Of a DNA stretch of 64,000 nt, positions 46,355 through 60,400 are shown piece after piece (position 1 is the stretch's first letter; every line of letters begins with the position of its first letter). The notes under the pieces are model-generated. The model was not told the origin of the DNA. It did no database searches and saw nothing but the letters and a program-made list of their open reading frames with translations. Source of the stretch: Streptomyces sp. AJS327 (GTDB lineage: Bacteria; Actinomycetota; Actinomycetes; Streptomycetales; Streptomycetaceae); NCBI RefSeq assembly GCF_013450295.1, contig NZ_SKBR01000001.1, positions 1,686,501 to 1,750,500 on the forward strand, written 5' to 3'. The position numbers were made by a program, and so were the translations under genes.

Positions 46355-49300
46355 ATGTCCGGCAACGAATCCAAGCTTCGCGACTACCTCAAGCGGGTCA
46401 CAGCCGACTTGCAGGAGACTCGCCATCGGCTGCGACAGGTGGAGTCCCGGAGCCGTGAGCCCATCGCGATCGTCGGCATGGCCTGTCGCTACCCGGGCGG
46501 AGTGCGTTCGCCCGAGGACCTGTGGCGGTTGGTCAGTCACGGCGGTGACGCCGTCTCCGGCCTTCCGGAAGACCGCGGCTGGGACCTGGACGGGCTCTAC
46601 GACCCGGACGCGGACGCCCAGGGCAGGACGTACGTACGGGAGGGCGGTTTCCTTGACGGCGTCACCGACTTCGACGCCGAACTGTTCGCCATCTCGCCGC
46701 GCGAGGCCGCGGCCATGGATCCGCAGCAGCGGGTTCTCCTGGAGGTCGGCTGGGAGGTCTTCGAGCGCGCGGGACTGCCGCTGAACGCGCTGAGCGCCAC
46801 CCCCACGGGCGTGTTCGTCGGCTGCAACCCGCTGGAGTACCGGGCGGGGATCGACGTGGTCCCCGACGGCTTCGAGGGTCACCTCATCAACGGGACCGCC
46901 AGCAGCGTCCTCGCCGGGAGGCTGTCGTACACCTTCAAACTGGAGGGGCCGGCGGTCACCGTCGACACGGCCTGCTCCTCTTCGCTGACCGCGCTGCACC
47001 TGGCTCTGCACTCACTGCGCCGGAGCGAGTGCGACCTCGCCGTTGCCGGCGGGATAGCCATCATGTCGACGCCCACAGAGCTCACCGGCTTCAGCCGGCA
47101 GCGGGTCCTGGCGGCGGACGGCCGGTGCAAGGCGTTCTCCGCCGCCGCGGACGGAATGGGCCTGGCCGAAGGTGTCGGCCTCGTGCTGCTGGAACGTCTC
47201 TCGGACGCCCGGCGCAACGGTCACCGCGTGCTCGCCGTCCTGCGTGGCTCGGCGACCAACCAGGACGGTGCCTCCAACGGCCTGACCGCGCCCAGCGGAC
47301 CTGCTCAGCAACGCGTGATCCGCCAGGCGCTGCGGGACTGCCGCCTCTCGTCCGCCGATGTGGATGTCGTCGAGGCGCACGGGACCGGCACCTCGCTGGG
47401 CGATCCGATCGAGGCGGACGCGCTCCTCGCCACCTATGGCCAGGGCCGCACCGCCGACCGGCCGTTGTGGTTGGGCTCGGTCAAGTCGAACATCGGGCAC
47501 ACCCAGGCGGCGGCCGGGGTGGCCGGCGTGATCAAGATGGTCATGTCAATGCGGGAAGGCACCATGCCGCGCACGCTGCACGTCGACGAGCCCACGTCGC
47601 ACGTCGACTGGTCCGCGGGCGACGTGCGGCTGCTCGCGGAGCAGGTTCCCTGGCCCCAGACTGACCGTCCTCGACGCGCCGGAGTCTCCGCATTCGGCAT
47701 ATCGGGCACCAACGTGCACGTCATCCTCGAGGAGAGGCCCGCGCGGGAGGATTCCGACGCGGCCTCGGCATCGTCCCGCCCGGCCGAAGCGGAACAGGGA
47801 AACACCCGGCTGCCGTTCGTGATCTCCGCCCGGGGCGGGCGGGCACGCGCCGACCAGGCCGCACGACTGAGCGCGGTGCTGGACGCGGGTACTGACCTCG
47901 CCGACGTGGGATGGACGTTGGCCACCGGGCGGACGTCCCTGACGGAGCGTGCGGTGGTCTGGGCGAGGGACGCCGCCGAACTGGGTGGTGCGCTGCGGGC
48001 ACTGGCGGCGGATGAGGAAACTCCCGGCGTCCACACCGGCACTGTCGGCGAAGGCCGGCTGGCCGCGCTCTTCACCGGCCAGGGCGCGCAACGCGCCGGT
48101 ATGGGGACCCAGCTGGCAGCTGCCCACCCGGTGTTCGACCAAACCCTGCGCGAGGTCTGTGCCGAGTTCGACGGGCTGTTGCCGCGGCCCCTCACCGAGG
48201 TGCTGACGGCCGCCCCGAACAGCCGGACGGCCGCACTGCTCGACGAGACCGTGTTCACCCAGGCAGGGCTCTTCGCCGTGGAGCTAGCGATGTGGCGCCT
48301 GTGGGAATCGTGGGGGGTGCGGGCGGACTTCCTGGCGGGCCACTCCGTCGGGGAACTGACCGCGGCCCACGTCGCCGGTGTGTTCGACCTGTCCGACGCC
48401 TGTCGGCTGGTGGCCGCCCGGGGAGCGGCCATGCAGTCCCTTCCCGAAGGCGGCGCCATGCTCGCCGTGCAGTCGAGCGAGGCGGAAGTGCGGACGGCGC
48501 TGGACGAGCTCGGCGTCCGGCTCGACATCGCTGCGGTGAACGGCCCGCGAGCGGTCGTGGTCGCGGGAGAGGACGCCGAAGTGCAGGTCCTGGAGACCCA
48601 CTTCGCGGACGCGGGCGTCAAGACACGGCGGCTGGCCGTCACCCGTGCCTTCCACTCCGCCCTGATGGACCCGATGCTGACGGACTTCGAGGAGGTGGCC
48701 CGGGCGATCTCGTACCGGGCTCCCGACGTCGCGGTGGTGTCGAACGTGACTGGGCAGATCGCGGACGGGCGGATCGCCACCCCCGAGTACTGGGTCCGCC
48801 ACGTACGTCAGGCGGTGCGCTTCGGTGACGGCGTGGCCTCCCTGGCGGCGGCCGGTGTCACCCGATTCCTGGAGGTGGGGCCGGACGCGGTGCTTTCGGC
48901 CATGGTCGCCGAGTGCGTCCAGCGAACGGACACCGTGTTCGTACCGACCTGCTGGCGTGACCACGACGAGGTGACGACCTTCAGTACCGCGCTGTCCCGG
49001 CTGTGGACCGCTGGTGTGGATATTGACTGGGGCGTGGCCTTCGCCAGCGACCGGGTACGCCATGTCGACCTGCCGACCTACGCGTTCCAGGCACGACGCT
49101 TCTGGCTTCCGGACATTTCCGGAGCGACCGCGCCGGGCGCCGGGCGCCACGAAGCGTCCCAGGACTCCGTGGGAGAACGACGCTTCTGGCAGGCCGTCGA
49201 GGCGGCCGACATGGCCTCCTTGGGCGCGCTCCTCGATGTGGACGGCGAACAGCCGTTGCAAGCGGCGCTGCCCGCCATGGCTGACTGGCGCCGACGGGCA

Positions 49301-51424
49301 CGGGAGCGGTCGGTAGTCGATTCGTCGTTGTACCGCGAGATGTGGCGCCCCGTGACCGCCACCTTCCTGGCGCACGGCGTGCCGTCCGCCTCGTGGCTCG
49401 TAGTGCTCCCACCCAAGAACGTGGACGGGAGCGGACACGAGAGCGCCTCGGCGGTCCTGGCGGCCATGACCGAGGCAGGGGTCGCGGTCCGGACCTGCAC
49501 GGTCGACGCGACGAGGGCCGACAGATCCGGACTGGCCACCACGTTGCGGGACTCCCTGGGAGAGCAGGCGGGGACCGGCGGTGTCGTCTCGCTCCTCTTC
49601 GCGGACGAGCGTCCCCACCCGCGGTACCCGGGCACCACCGCCGCGGTGGCCGGCACCCTCCTGCTGATCCAAGCCATGGCGGACCTCGGGGATCAGGCGG
49701 GGGACACCCGGTTGTGGTGCGCGACCCGTGGAGCGGTTGCCACGGCGGAAGCCGACACGGAAGCAGCGGCGGCGACTGCGGACCAGCACGTCCCGCTCCC
49801 GGCCCAGGCGCAGATCTGGGGGCTGGGCCGGGTGGCCGCTGGCGAACACCCCCGTACCTGGGGCGGGTTGGTTGACCTGCCTGGAGGCCCGGAGACTCTG
49901 GAGGAGGCCGCGGCACAGCGGTTCGGCAGCGCACTGGTCGCCGCACTGGCCAACGACGTGGGTGAGGACGAGCTGGCAGTGCGCGCCGGTGGGCTCCTCG
50001 TCCGCCGGATGACCCGCGTGGCGTCGGCGGCCGCCGACGCCCGGCAGGCCTGGCGGACCGACGGCTGCGCCTTGGTAACCGGCGGCGACGGCCCGGTGCA
50101 GCGCGCGGTGGTTCGCTGGCTGGCGACCCGGGGAGCCCGGCACGTGGTCCTGACCGGATGCTCTCCGGCCCAGGACGCCGAAGCCGTCGCCCTGAGCGGC
50201 CTGTCCGACGATCTCGCCGCACTCGGCGCCCGGTTCACCGTCGAGACCGGCCAGCAGGACGACCGCGCGCAGGTGGACGACCTCCTTGAGCGGCTGCGTT
50301 CCCGGGAGGAGCCGATCAGCACCGTCGTGCACCTGCCGCCCGACGCCGATCTCACCCCGCTGGATCGCACCGATCCCGCGAGCCTCGGTGTTGCGGTCGC
50401 CGCGCAGACGGAGCCGACGCTCCGCATGGACGCGGCGCTGGACGAGGCGGGCCTGGCGACGACGCGACTGTACTTCTCGTCCGTCGCGGCCTTCCTCGGT
50501 GGCCCGCGCCACGCCGTCGGCGCCATGGCGGGCGCGCACCTGGACACGCTCGCCCGGCAGCGCCGGGCCCGCGGGCACCTTTCACCGTCGGTGGCCTGGG
50601 CGGACTGGGCGGCGACCGACGGGCATTTCGGCGACGTGGCGGCCCGCGACGAGGCACCGGCAGCCGACAGGTTACCCGCGTTGTCGCCGGAGCTGGCGTT
50701 GGCCGCTCTGGACCAGGTACTGGGCCGGGAGCACGGGACCGTCGCAGTGGCGTCCGTCGACTGGGCGCGTCTGGCACCCGGCCTCACCCTCGCGCGCCCT
50801 CGTCGGCTCATCGAGGGAGTACCGGAGGCGAAGGCAGCGCTCTCCACGGAGGGGGCGGACGGCCCCGAGGACCTCACGGCCGTCGACCGACTCCGTGACA
50901 GGCTTGCTGGTCTGCCGGCCGAGGAGCAGCAGTACGAGCTGGCGCGTCTGGTCTGCGGGCTCGCCGGCTCCGTACTCGGCCACAGCTCCGAAACACCGGT
51001 GGACCCGCAGATGACCTTCCGTGACCTGGGCATCGAGTCCATGACGGCGGTCGAGCTGCGCAACCGGCTCAGCCGGACGACCGGGCTAAGCCTGCCAGCA
51101 GCGCTCGCCTTCGAGTACCCGACCCCGGCCGCGCTCGCCGAACATCTTCGGGCCGGGCTCGTCCAGGACGCCACCGGGACGGTGGCGGCTCTGCACGCCG
51201 AACTCGACCGGCTGGACCGAAGCCTGTCGCGGATCACGGTCAGCGACACGGAGAGAGCGCAGCTGACCCGGCGGCTGGAGGGCCTGCTGGCCACATGCTC
51301 CGGTGCCGGTACGCCGAGCAAGGGCTCGGTCGAGGAAATAGCCCGGAAGCTGGATTCCGCCTCGGACGACGAGCTTTTCTCAATGTTGCACGAGGAATTG
51401 GGAAGGGCGGATCGACCGGCGTGA
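46355..51424 (+). CDS. Type I polyketide synthase, one module (PKS B): KS-AT-(inactive KR)-ACP
   Basis: 1689 residues; ATG 46355 with GGAG upstream, 74 bases after PKS A. N-terminal docking helix [21 protein letters not shown] about 34-455 with Cys207; AT about 567-870 with Ser664 in GHSVGE and RAFHS, the malonyl-CoA pattern. The KR (about 1236-1420) is degenerate. The NADPH loop reads TGGDGPVQR instead of TGGTGALG. The Tyr and Asn of the YAAAN motif are Gly1389 and Gly1393, and the lysine position reads AAQTEP. It should leave the beta-keto group. ACP Ser1562 lies in the slightly unusual GIESM. The C-terminal tail [15 protein letters not shown] is a docking helix. One TTA at 50672. It forms one operon with PKS A and C. 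Confidence 0.95.
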   Translation: MSGNESKLRDYLKRVTADLQETRHRLRQVESRSREPIAIVGMACRYPGGVRSPEDLWRLVSHGGDAVSGLPEDRGWDLDGLYDPDADAQGRTYVREGGFLDGVTDFDAELFAISPREAAAMDPQQRVLLEVGWEVFERAGLPLNALSATPTGVFVGCNPLEYRAGIDVVPDGFEGHLINGTASSVLAGRLSYTFKLEGPAVTVDTACSSSLTALHLALHSLRRSECDLAVAGGIAIMSTPTELTGFSRQRVLAADGRCKAFSAAADGMGLAEGVGLVLLERLSDARRNGHRVLAVLRGSATNQDGASNGLTAPSGPAQQRVIRQALRDCRLSSADVDVVEAHGTGTSLGDPIEADALLATYGQGRTADRPLWLGSVKSNIGHTQAAAGVAGVIKMVMSMREGTMPRTLHVDEPTSHVDWSAGDVRLLAEQVPWPQTDRPRRAGVSAFGISGTNVHVILEERPAREDSDAASASSRPAEAEQGNTRLPFVISARGGRARADQAARLSAVLDAGTDLADVGWTLATGRTSLTERAVVWARDAAELGGALRALAADEETPGVHTGTVGEGRLAALFTGQGAQRAGMGTQLAAAHPVFDQTLREVCAEFDGLLPRPLTEVLTAAPNSRTAALLDETVFTQAGLFAVELAMWRLWESWGVRADFLAGHSVGELTAAHVAGVFDLSDACRLVAARGAAMQSLPEGGAMLAVQSSEAEVRTALDELGVRLDIAAVNGPRAVVVAGEDAEVQVLETHFADAGVKTRRLAVTRAFHSALMDPMLTDFEEVARAISYRAPDVAVVSNVTGQIADGRIATPEYWVRHVRQAVRFGDGVASLAAAGVTRFLEVGPDAVLSAMVAECVQRTDTVFVPTCWRDHDEVTTFSTALSRLWTAGVDIDWGVAFASDRVRHVDLPTYAFQARRFWLPDISGATAPGAGRHEASQDSVGERRFWQAVEAADMASLGALLDVDGEQPLQAALPAMADWRRRARERSVVDSSLYREMWRPVTATFLAHGVPSASWLVVLPPKNVDGSGHESASAVLAAMTEAGVAVRTCTVDATRADRSGLATTLRDSLGEQAGTGGVVSLLFADERPHPRYPGTTAAVAGTLLLIQAMADLGDQAGDTRLWCATRGAVATAEADTEAAAATADQHVPLPAQAQIWGLGRVAAGEHPRTWGGLVDLPGGPETLEEAAAQRFGSALVAALANDVGEDELAVRAGGLLVRRMTRVASAAADARQAWRTDGCALVTGGDGPVQRAVVRWLATRGARHVVLTGCSPAQDAEAVALSGLSDDLAALGARFTVETGQQDDRAQVDDLLERLRSREEPISTVVHLPPDADLTPLDRTDPASLGVAVAAQTEPTLRMDAALDEAGLATTRLYFSSVAAFLGGPRHAVGAMAGAHLDTLARQRRARGHLSPSVAWADWAATDGHFGDVAARDEAPAADRLPALSPELALAALDQVLGREHGTVAVASVDWARLAPGLTLARPRRLIEGVPEAKAALSTEGADGPEDLTAVDRLRDRLAGLPAEEQQYELARLVCGLAGSVLGHSSETPVDPQMTFRDLGIESMTAVELRNRLSRTTGLSLPAALAFEYPTPAALAEHLRAGLVQDATGTVAALHAELDRLDRSLSRITVSDTERAQLTRRLEGLLATCSGAGTPSKGSVEEIARKLDSASDDELFSMLHEELGRADRPA
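50672..50674 (+). promoter_or_regulatory. TTA (bldA-dependent) codon in PKS B
   Basis: In-frame TTA in Asp-Arg-Leu-Pro-Ala, between the KR relic and the ACP. Confidence 0.85.
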
Positions 51425-51485
51425 CGTTTTCTTTCCTGAGCCATCTGTACGTCACATCGTGCGGCGATCCATCGGGGGTAGCGAA

Positions 51486-54400
51486 ATGACGAATGAAACG
51501 AAGCTCCGCGAATATCTGAAGATGGCGACGGCCGAGCTCCACCAGGCGCGACGGCGAGCCGACGACATGGAGGCGGCTCGCACCGAACCCATCGCCATCG
51601 TCGGAATGGCCTGTCGCTACCCGGGCGGTTCCACGTCCCCCGAGGATTTCTGGCGGCTCATCAGCTCCGGTGGAGATGCGATCACCGAGCTGCCGAGGGA
51701 CCGCGGTTGGGACATCGAGGCGCTGTGTTCACCCGATGCTCAGGGGAATGGCGGCACGTACGTCAGGGAAGGTGGCTTTCTGGAGGACGTCGCGGGGTTC
51801 GACCCCGAGTTCTTCGGAATATCGCCACGTGAGGCGCTCGCGATGGATCCCCAGCAACGGCTGCTGCTGGAGCTGTCCTGGGAGGTTTTCGAACACGCGG
51901 GCCTGGATCCCCACTCTCTCGGGGGACGGGAGGTCGGCGTCTTCGCCGGGAGCAGCATCATCGACTACACCCCGGCACTCAGGGATATTCCGGACGGGCT
52001 CGGTGGTCATCTGATGACCGGCGGCTCCGCCGCTGTGATCTCCGGCCGTCTGTCGTACCAACTCGGGCTCCAGGGTCCGGCGATGACCGTGGACACTGCG
52101 TGCTCCTCCTCACTGGTCGCGCTGCACCTGGCCGCCCAGGCGCTTCGACGTGGCGAGTGCTCGATGGCGCTGGCCGGCGGCGCGACGGTGCTGGCGTCCC
52201 CGGTCCAGTTCGTCGGCTTTAGCGCTCAGCGCGGACTCGCGCCGGACGGACGCTGCAAGGCATACTCGGCGGCGGCCGACGGCTTCGGACTGGCCGAAGG
52301 GGCCGGACTGCTGCTTCTGGAGCGCCTGTCGGACGCGCGGCGCCACGGTCACCAGGTGTTGGCGGTCATCAGCGGGTCCGCCGTCAACCAGGATGGCGCG
52401 AGTAACGGCCTGTCCGCTCCCAACGGGCGGTCGCAACAGCGCGTGATCCGTGCGGCGCTGGCCGACGCGGGGCTCTCACCGCATCAGGTCGACGCGGTGG
52501 AAGGCCACGGTACCGGCACGTCGCTGGGCGATCCGATCGAGGCCCAGGCGCTGCTCGACACCTACGGCCAGGACCGCGAGTCTCCGTTGTGGCTGGGTTC
52601 GGTCAAGTCCAACATCGGCCACACGAGCGCCGCCGCCGGTGTGGCGGGCGTGATCAAGATGGTGCAGGCGCTGCGCCACGACGTCCTCCCTCCCACACTG
52701 CACGCCGCTGAACCGTCCCCGCACGTCGACTGGGCCTCCGGCGCCGTCTCGCTTCTGACCGGGGAAGTCGCCTGGCCGGAACGCGAGGGTCGCGTGCGCC
52801 GCGCCGGGATCTCCTCGTTCGGCATCAGCGGCACCAACGCCCACGTGATCCTCGAACAGGCCGCGTCAGACGAGGTGGTCGACCGCCCCGACGCGGACAC
52901 CACGGCACCCGTCACGAGCGTCGCCCAGGCCACGGCCCCGGACACGCTTGTGCCGTGGGTGCTCTCAGCGCACAGCCCGGCCGCCCTCCAGGCCCAGGCG
53001 GCACGGATGCACACGTACGCCGCAGAGCGGCCCGGCCGGTCCGCGGCCGCTGTGGGCGCCGCTCTCGTCACGGGGCGGGCCGCGCTCCGGCATCGCGCCG
53101 TCCTCTTGGCGGCGGACGACCGGTCGCGGCGGGAGGCGCTCGATGCCCTCGCCACCGACCGTCCCGACGGTCACGTGGTGACGGGTGTGGCGGTCGAACG
53201 CGCGGACCGCCCGGTGTTCGTCTTCCCCGGCCAGGGTGCGCAGTGGGCGGGCATGGGCGTGGAGCTCGCCGCCGCCAGCCCCGTGTTCGCCCACGCGTTG
53301 GAGGAGTGCGCCGTGGCGCTGCGGCCCTGGGTGGAATGGGACCTGCTGACCGAACTGCGCGGTGACCTGACCCGGGTGGATGTGGTGCAGCCGGCATCCT
53401 GGGCGGTGATGGTGGGGTTGGCGCGGCTGTGGGAGAGCTACGGCGTCGTCCCCGCGGCGGTGGTGGGGCACTCCCAGGGCGAGATCGCCGCCGCCGTCGT
53501 CGCTGGTGGCCTGTCGCTGCGGGACGGTGCCCGGGTGGTCGCGCTGCGGTCCCGCCTGATTGGTGAACAGCTTGCTGGAGCCGGGGCCATGGCCTCGTTC
53601 GCGCTGCCGGCCAAGATGATGACTGACTGGCTGGAGGGGTACGCGGACCAGGTCTCGGTCGCGGCGGTCAACGGCCCTGAGTCGACGGTCGTCGCCGGTG
53701 ATCCGGCCACTGTGGCCGAACTGGTGGAGAAGGCCCGCGGAGAGGAGGTCTGGGTCCGGCCCATCGCTGTCGACTACGCCTCCCACTCGGCGCAGGTCGA
53801 CGGCGTACGTGAGGAGTTGCTCAGGGCACTGGCCGACATCGCCCCGCGGTCCGGCCAGACACCGTTCCACTCGACCGTGACCGGTCACCTCACTGGCACG
53901 GAGAACCTGGACGCCCACTACTGGGCGGACAACCTTCGGCACACGGTGCGCTTCCAGGAGGCGGTCCGGGGCTTGCTGGAACGCGGCACGAGTACGTTCG
54001 TCGAGGTCAGCCCCCACCCCGTCCTGACGGTCGGCCTCCGCGAGACCGCACGGGTCATGGGCGTCGAGGCAGCGGTGGTCTCCTCGTTGCGACGTGACGA
54101 GGGAGGCGCCGGACGTTGGGTAGGCGCGCTGGCCGAGGCATGGGTCAACGGCGTGCCGGTGGACTGGAAACCGCCGTCCGTGGCTCCGGCCCGCACCGAT
54201 GCCCATGTGTCCGCCGAACTGCCCTCCTACGCCTTCCAGCGCGGCAGGTACTGGCTGGCCGACCGGTCCGACGGGGTCCCCGCCGACGCCGTGGGGCTGG
54301 GCCTGACCGGCGCCGACCATCCACTGCTGGGCGCCGCCGTGGCCCTGGCGTCCGCCCAGGCGCAGCCCGATGGCGACGCCCTCATCCTCACGGGGCGGCT

Positions 54401-57400
54401 CTCCCTGCACACGCACCCCTGGCTGGCCGATCACGCAGTGGCGGGGACGGTGCTGCTCCCAGGCACCGCGTTCGTCGAGATGGCCGTCCGGGCCGGCGAC
54501 GCGGCGGGCCGCAGCCACCTTGAGGAACTGACGCTGGAAGCGCCCATGGTCCTTCCGGCTCAGGGCGCCGTGCAGCTCCAGGTGAGCGTCGGAGCGCCCG
54601 CACCAGACGGCCGCGGCACCGTCGCGGTCCACTCACGCCCCGAACGCGGAGACGGCGATCCGCTCGAAGCCGCCGACTGGACACGCCACGCCGCAGGTGT
54701 GCTGAGCCCGGAGCCGGCGGACGACGCCGCGCAGTCCCTGCTCGGAGAGGCTTCCTGGCCGCCCGCCGGCGCCACGGCCGTCGACGTAACCGACTACTAC
54801 GAGGGTCTCCACCGCTCCGGCTACGGATACGGCCCCGCGTTCCAGGGGTTGCGGGCGGCGTGGCGGCTCGGCGACGACGTCTACGCGGACATTGCCCTGC
54901 CGGACGCGCGACGCCAAGAGGCGGAGCGTTTCGGCCTGCACCCCGCCCTGTTGGACGCCGCACTGCACGCCGCGGGTGTCGGCGGACTGTTCGCCGACGC
55001 CGGCACACCGCGTCTGCCGTTCTCCTGGGAAGGCGTGTCGCTGTACGCGTCCGGTGCCACGGACCTTCGCGTCCGGCTGTCACCCGCGGGCCCCGAAGCC
55101 ATGGCCGTCACGGCCGCCGACGCGACGGGCCGCCCGGTCCTTTCGGCACGGTCGCTGGCGACCCGCCCGCTCTCCGTCCGGGGGCTGGACGAATCCCGCC
55201 ATCGCTGGGCCGATTCACTGTTCCGGCTGGACTGGCAGCAGGCGTCCGCCGCGCCGCACCAGACCGGGCCGAGCAGCGCGCGGACAGAGGCTCGATGGGC
55301 GGTCTGCGGCGACGCGGGGACGTTCCCGGCGGCCCGTGGCCTGGGCGAGGAGACCTTTCGGGACGTGCCTGAGCTGCTCGCTCGCACGGACGGCGGTGCC
55401 ACTTTGCCGGACGCCGTGCTGTTCCCCGTTCCCGCCCGCGAGGCCGTGGGCTCCGGCGTGGTGCGGGCCACGCTGCACGAGGTCCTCGGTGGGATCCGTC
55501 AGTGGCTGGCGGACGAGCGGACCGTCGCTTCCCGCTTCGTCGTGGTGACCCGGGGCGCGACGACGGGGGAGTGCCTCGCGGCCGGATCCGTGTGGGGCAT
55601 GGTGCGCTCGGCGCAGAGCGAGCATCCCGAACGCTTCGCCCTGATCGACCTCGACGAGGAGGCGGCGCGGGACGAGCCCGGGACTGCACTGTGCGGAGCC
55701 GCCTCCCTGATCCTGGCGGGCGAGCCGCAGGTCGCCGTCCGGCGCGGCGAGCCGATGGTTCCACGGCTGGTCAGGGCCGACTCCGGGGAGGCGCTGATCC
55801 CTCCGGGCACGCGGCCGTGGCACCTGGACATCCCGGAACCCGGCACGTTGGAGAACCTCGCTCTCACGCCTCATCCAGGGGCCACCGCTGCGCTGGGAGA
55901 GCGCGAGGTCCGCGTCGCGGTCCGGGCAGCAGGGGTGAATTTTCGTGACGTACTGATCGCACTCGGCATGTACCCGGAGAACGCGGTGATGGGTGGTGAG
56001 GGCGCTGGAGTGGTCACGGACGTGGGCGCCGCCGTCACGGGTGTGACTCCCGGCGACCGCGTGATGGGACTGCTGGACGCGGGCATGGGCCCCACCGCGG
56101 TGACCGACCACCGGCTCGTGACGCACGTACCGGACGGCCTGACCTGGGAACAGGCCGCCGCCCTTCCGGTCGCCTGCCTGACCGCGGCTTTCGGGCTGGA
56201 GGACTTGGGCAGGGTGGAGGCCGGCGACCGGGTTCTGGTGCACGCGGCCGCCGGCGGCGTCGGCATGGCCGCCGTACGGCTGGCGCGACACCGTGGGGCC
56301 GAGGTCTTCGCGACCGCGAGTGAGGCGAAGTGGCCCACCCTGCGGGCGATGGGCTTGGACGACGAGCACATCGCCTCCTCGCGTACCACCGTGTTCGAGG
56401 AGACTTTCCGCGCCGCGTCCCGTGGACAGGGCATGGACGTCGTTCTCAACTCCCTCGCCGGTGAGTTCGTGGACGCATCCCTCCGCCTGCTGGCCACCGG
56501 CGGCCGGTTCGTGGAGATGGGCAAGACGGATGTCCGAGACCAGCAGCGGGTCGGCGAGGACCACCCCGGAGTGATCTACGAGGCGTTCGACCTTCTGACG
56601 GCGGCGGGTCCCGAGCGCCTCCGGGAACTGCTGGAGACCATCACGGTGGCCCTGTCGGAGGGCTCGCTGCCGCCCCTGCCCACGATGGCCTGGGACGTAC
56701 GCCGCGCGGTCGGCGCGTACCGGTACATGAGTCAGGCCCGGCACACCGGCAAGCTCGTGCTGACCATCCCCCGGGCCCTGGACCCTGAGGGTACCGTGCT
56801 GATCACCGGCGGCACCGGGACCCTGGGCGGCCTCATGGCCCGCCGCTTGGTGACCGAGCACGGTGTGCGTCACCTGCTGCTGACCAGCCGTCGGGGCGCC
56901 GAAGCACCCGGAGCCGACCAACTGCGAGAGGAACTCGCGGCGATGGGCGCCGAGGCGCGCATCGTCTCCTGCGACGCCGCGGACCGTGACGCCCTGGCGC
57001 GGACACTGGCCGACGTGCCCGCGGAACACGCCCTGACTGCGGTGGTGCACACCGCCGGCGTACTCGACGACGGCATGCTCGACTCCCTCACCGACGAACA
57101 GCTGGAGCGGGTGCTCAAGCCCAAGGTCGACGCCGGCTGGAACCTGCACGAGCTCACCCGGGACGCCGACCTGGGCGCCTTCATCCTGTTCTCCTCGGCG
57201 GCGGGCGTACTGGGCGGCCCCGGACAGGGCAACTACGCGGCGGCCAACGCGTTCCTCGACAGCCTGGCAGCGCACCGCAGGGCACAGGGGCTGCCCGGCG
57301 TCTCCCTCGCCTGGGGCCTGTGGGCCGAACACAGCGGGATGACTGGTCACCTCAGCAGGGAGGACCGGGCTCGCCTGGCCCGCAGCGGCATCGTTCTGCT

Positions 57401-60400
57401 GTCCAACGAACGCGGTCTGGAACTCTTCGACGCCGCCTTGCGACTCGACGAGGCCCTGCTGCTCCCGGCGCCGTTGGACGCGCGGGCACTGCGCACGCAG
57501 GCGGGCGCGGGAACGCTCCCGGCGATCCTGCGGGGGCTGGTGCGCGGCCCCGTCCGGCGCGCTGTCGCGTCGACGGCGGACGTGGATGAGTCTCCCCTGT
57601 TGCAGCGGCTGGCGGAACTGCCCGAGAACCGGCGCGAGCAGGCGCTCAGCGACCTGGTGCGCGACCAGGTCTCGGTGGTGCTGGGCTTCACGGGGGCCAG
57701 CTCCGTCGACCCGGGCAAGGGCTTCAAGGAACTCGGAATCGATTCCCTCATGGCGGTCGAGCTGCGCAACCGCCTGAGCGCGGCCACCGGGCTGCGGCTC
57801 TCGGCCACGCTGGTGTTCGACCATCCGACACCGGCCGCGCTGGCCCGGCACCTCGGGTCGGAACTGCTGGACACCGGCATCGTCCAGACCGCGACCCAGG
57901 CTCCCCCGGTGGCAACGGTGACATCCGCGCCGCCCGAGGACGACCCCATCGTGATCGTCTCGATGGCGTGCCGCTTCCCCGGTGGGGTGGCCACGCCGGC
58001 GGAGCTGTGGGACCTCGTCGCTGATGGCACCGACGCGATCACCGAGGTACCGGCCTGGCGTGGCTGGGACGAGGCGGCCTTCTACCACCCCGACCCCGAG
58101 CACCCGGGCACAAGCTACCTCCGCCGAGGCGGCTTCCTGAACGACATCGCTGACTTCGACGCGGAGTTGTTCGGTGTCTCCGCCCGTGAGGCGCTCGCGA
58201 TGGACCCGCAGCAGCGGGTGCTGCTGGAGACGGCCTGGGAGACGTTCGAGCGGGCCGGTATCCCTCCGGACACGGTGCACGGCAGCCGGACTGGCGTGTT
58301 CGTCGGCATGGTGGCCCAGGGCTACGTGTCGCGTGTCCGGAAGGTTCCCGAGGAGCTACAGGGCTATGTGGCCACCGGCAACGCCGGAAGCGTCGGCTCC
58401 GGCCGGATCGCCTACACCCTGGGTCTGGAGGGCCCCGCGGTGACGGTGGACACGGCCTGTTCCTCCTCGTTGGTGGCCCTGCACCAGGCGGTGCAGTCCC
58501 TTCGGCAGGGGGAGTGCGACCTGGCCCTCGCCGGTGGTGTCACGGTCATGTCCGAGCCCAGCCTGTACGTGGAGTTCAGCAAGCAGCGGGGACTCGCCGC
58601 GGACGGCCGTTGCAAGCCCTTCTCCGCCGCCGCCGACGGGTTCGGCCCCGCCGAGGGTGTGGGTCTGGTGTTGGTGGAGCGGTTGTCGCGGGCGCGGGAG
58701 CTGGGACATCGGGTGTTGGCGGTGGTGCGGGGTTCGGCGGTGAACCAGGATGGCGCGTCCAACGGTCTGACGGCGCCGAACGGGCCTTCGCAGCAGCGGG
58801 TGATCAAGGCGGCGCTGGTGAACGCGGGGCTGGCTCCGCATGAGGTGGACGCGGTGGAGGCGCACGGTACGGGGACGTCCTTGGGCGATCCGATCGAGGC
58901 GCAGGCGTTGCTGGCGACGTACGGGCAGGGCCGCCCGGAGGGGCGTCCGTTGTGGCTGGGATCGGTGAAGTCCAACATCGGCCACACCCAGGCCGCGGCG
59001 GGGATCGCCGGTGTGATCAAGATGGTGATGGCGATGCGGCACGGGAAGCTGCCGCGCACCCTGCACGTCGATGAGCCCTCCCCGCACGTCGACTGGTCTG
59101 ACGGTGGCCTCGGGCTGCTCACCGAAGCCAGGCCGTGGCCCGTCTCGGACGGGCCCCGCCGGGCCGCGGTGTCCTCGTTCGGCATCAGCGGCACCAACGC
59201 CCAACTGATCCTGGAACAGGCGCCCGAGACCGTGCCCAACGAGGAGGAGCGCGCGGCGCGGGCCCCGGACGCTCCGGCCCCACTGCCTCTGATCGTCTCG
59301 GGCCGGGGCGAGGCCGCGGTCCGTGCCCAGGCCGCCCGTCTGAAGGAGTTCATGACGGGCGACGACACGGTGCGGCTCCCAGATATCGCACACTCGCTGG
59401 CGACGACCCGTGCCGCCCTCGAACACCGCGGCATCGTGGTAGCCCGCGACCGCCATGAGGCCGTCGCGGGCCTGACCGCGCTGGCCAGCGGCGCGCCGAC
59501 CGCCGCTGTGGCGGACGGGTCCGTGCGTCCCGGCGGTGGCACCACTGGGTTCATGTTCGCTGGCCAGGGTGCCCAGCGACTCGGCATGGGCCGCGAACTC
59601 CACGCCACTCAACCGGTGTTCGCGCAGGCGTGGGACGAGATTCGCGCCGTCTTGGACGTCTCGCTGCCCGCTCCGTTGAATGAGATCGTCTGGGGCGAGG
59701 ACCCCGCGCTGCTCGACGCCACCCGGTGGGCCCAGCCCGCGCTGTTCTGCTTCGAGGTGGCGCTGTTCCGGCTCGTCGAGTCCTGGGGTGTCCGGCCGGA
59801 CTTCGTGATCGGCCACTCGGTCGGTGAGATCGCCGCCGCGCACGTGAGCGGGGTGCTGTCGCTGGAGGACGCCTGCCGTCTGGTGACCGCGCGGGGACGA
59901 CTCATGCAGGCACTCCCCTCCGGTGGTGCCATGGTGGCCGTCGCCGCGTCGGAGGAGGAGGTCCGCGCGGCGCTGGCGTGCCATGACGAGTCGGTGGTCG
60001 GGATCGCCGCTGTCAACGGACCCGCGGCCACCGTCGTCTCCGGAGCGGAGGACGTGGCGGTCGCCCTCGGTGAGGAGTTCTCCAGGCGGGGCGCGAAGAC
60101 TCGGCGCCTGTCGGTGAGTCACGCATTCCACTCACCGCTCATGGATCCGATGCTCGACGAGTTCCGCGCGGTGGCCGAGGGGCTGGACTACCTTCCCCTG
60201 CCCCAGGGCGTGGTTTCCACACTCACGGGCACCGTGGCGGACGGGGAGGAGTGGACGACTGCCGGGTACTGGGTGCGGCACGTCCGGGAGCCGGTCCGCT
60301 TCGCGGACGCGGTGGCGGAGCTGGAGGGCCTGGGTGTCCGTCACCTGCTGGAGATCGGCACGGACGGTGCCCTGGCGGGAATGGCCTGGCAGTGCCTGGC

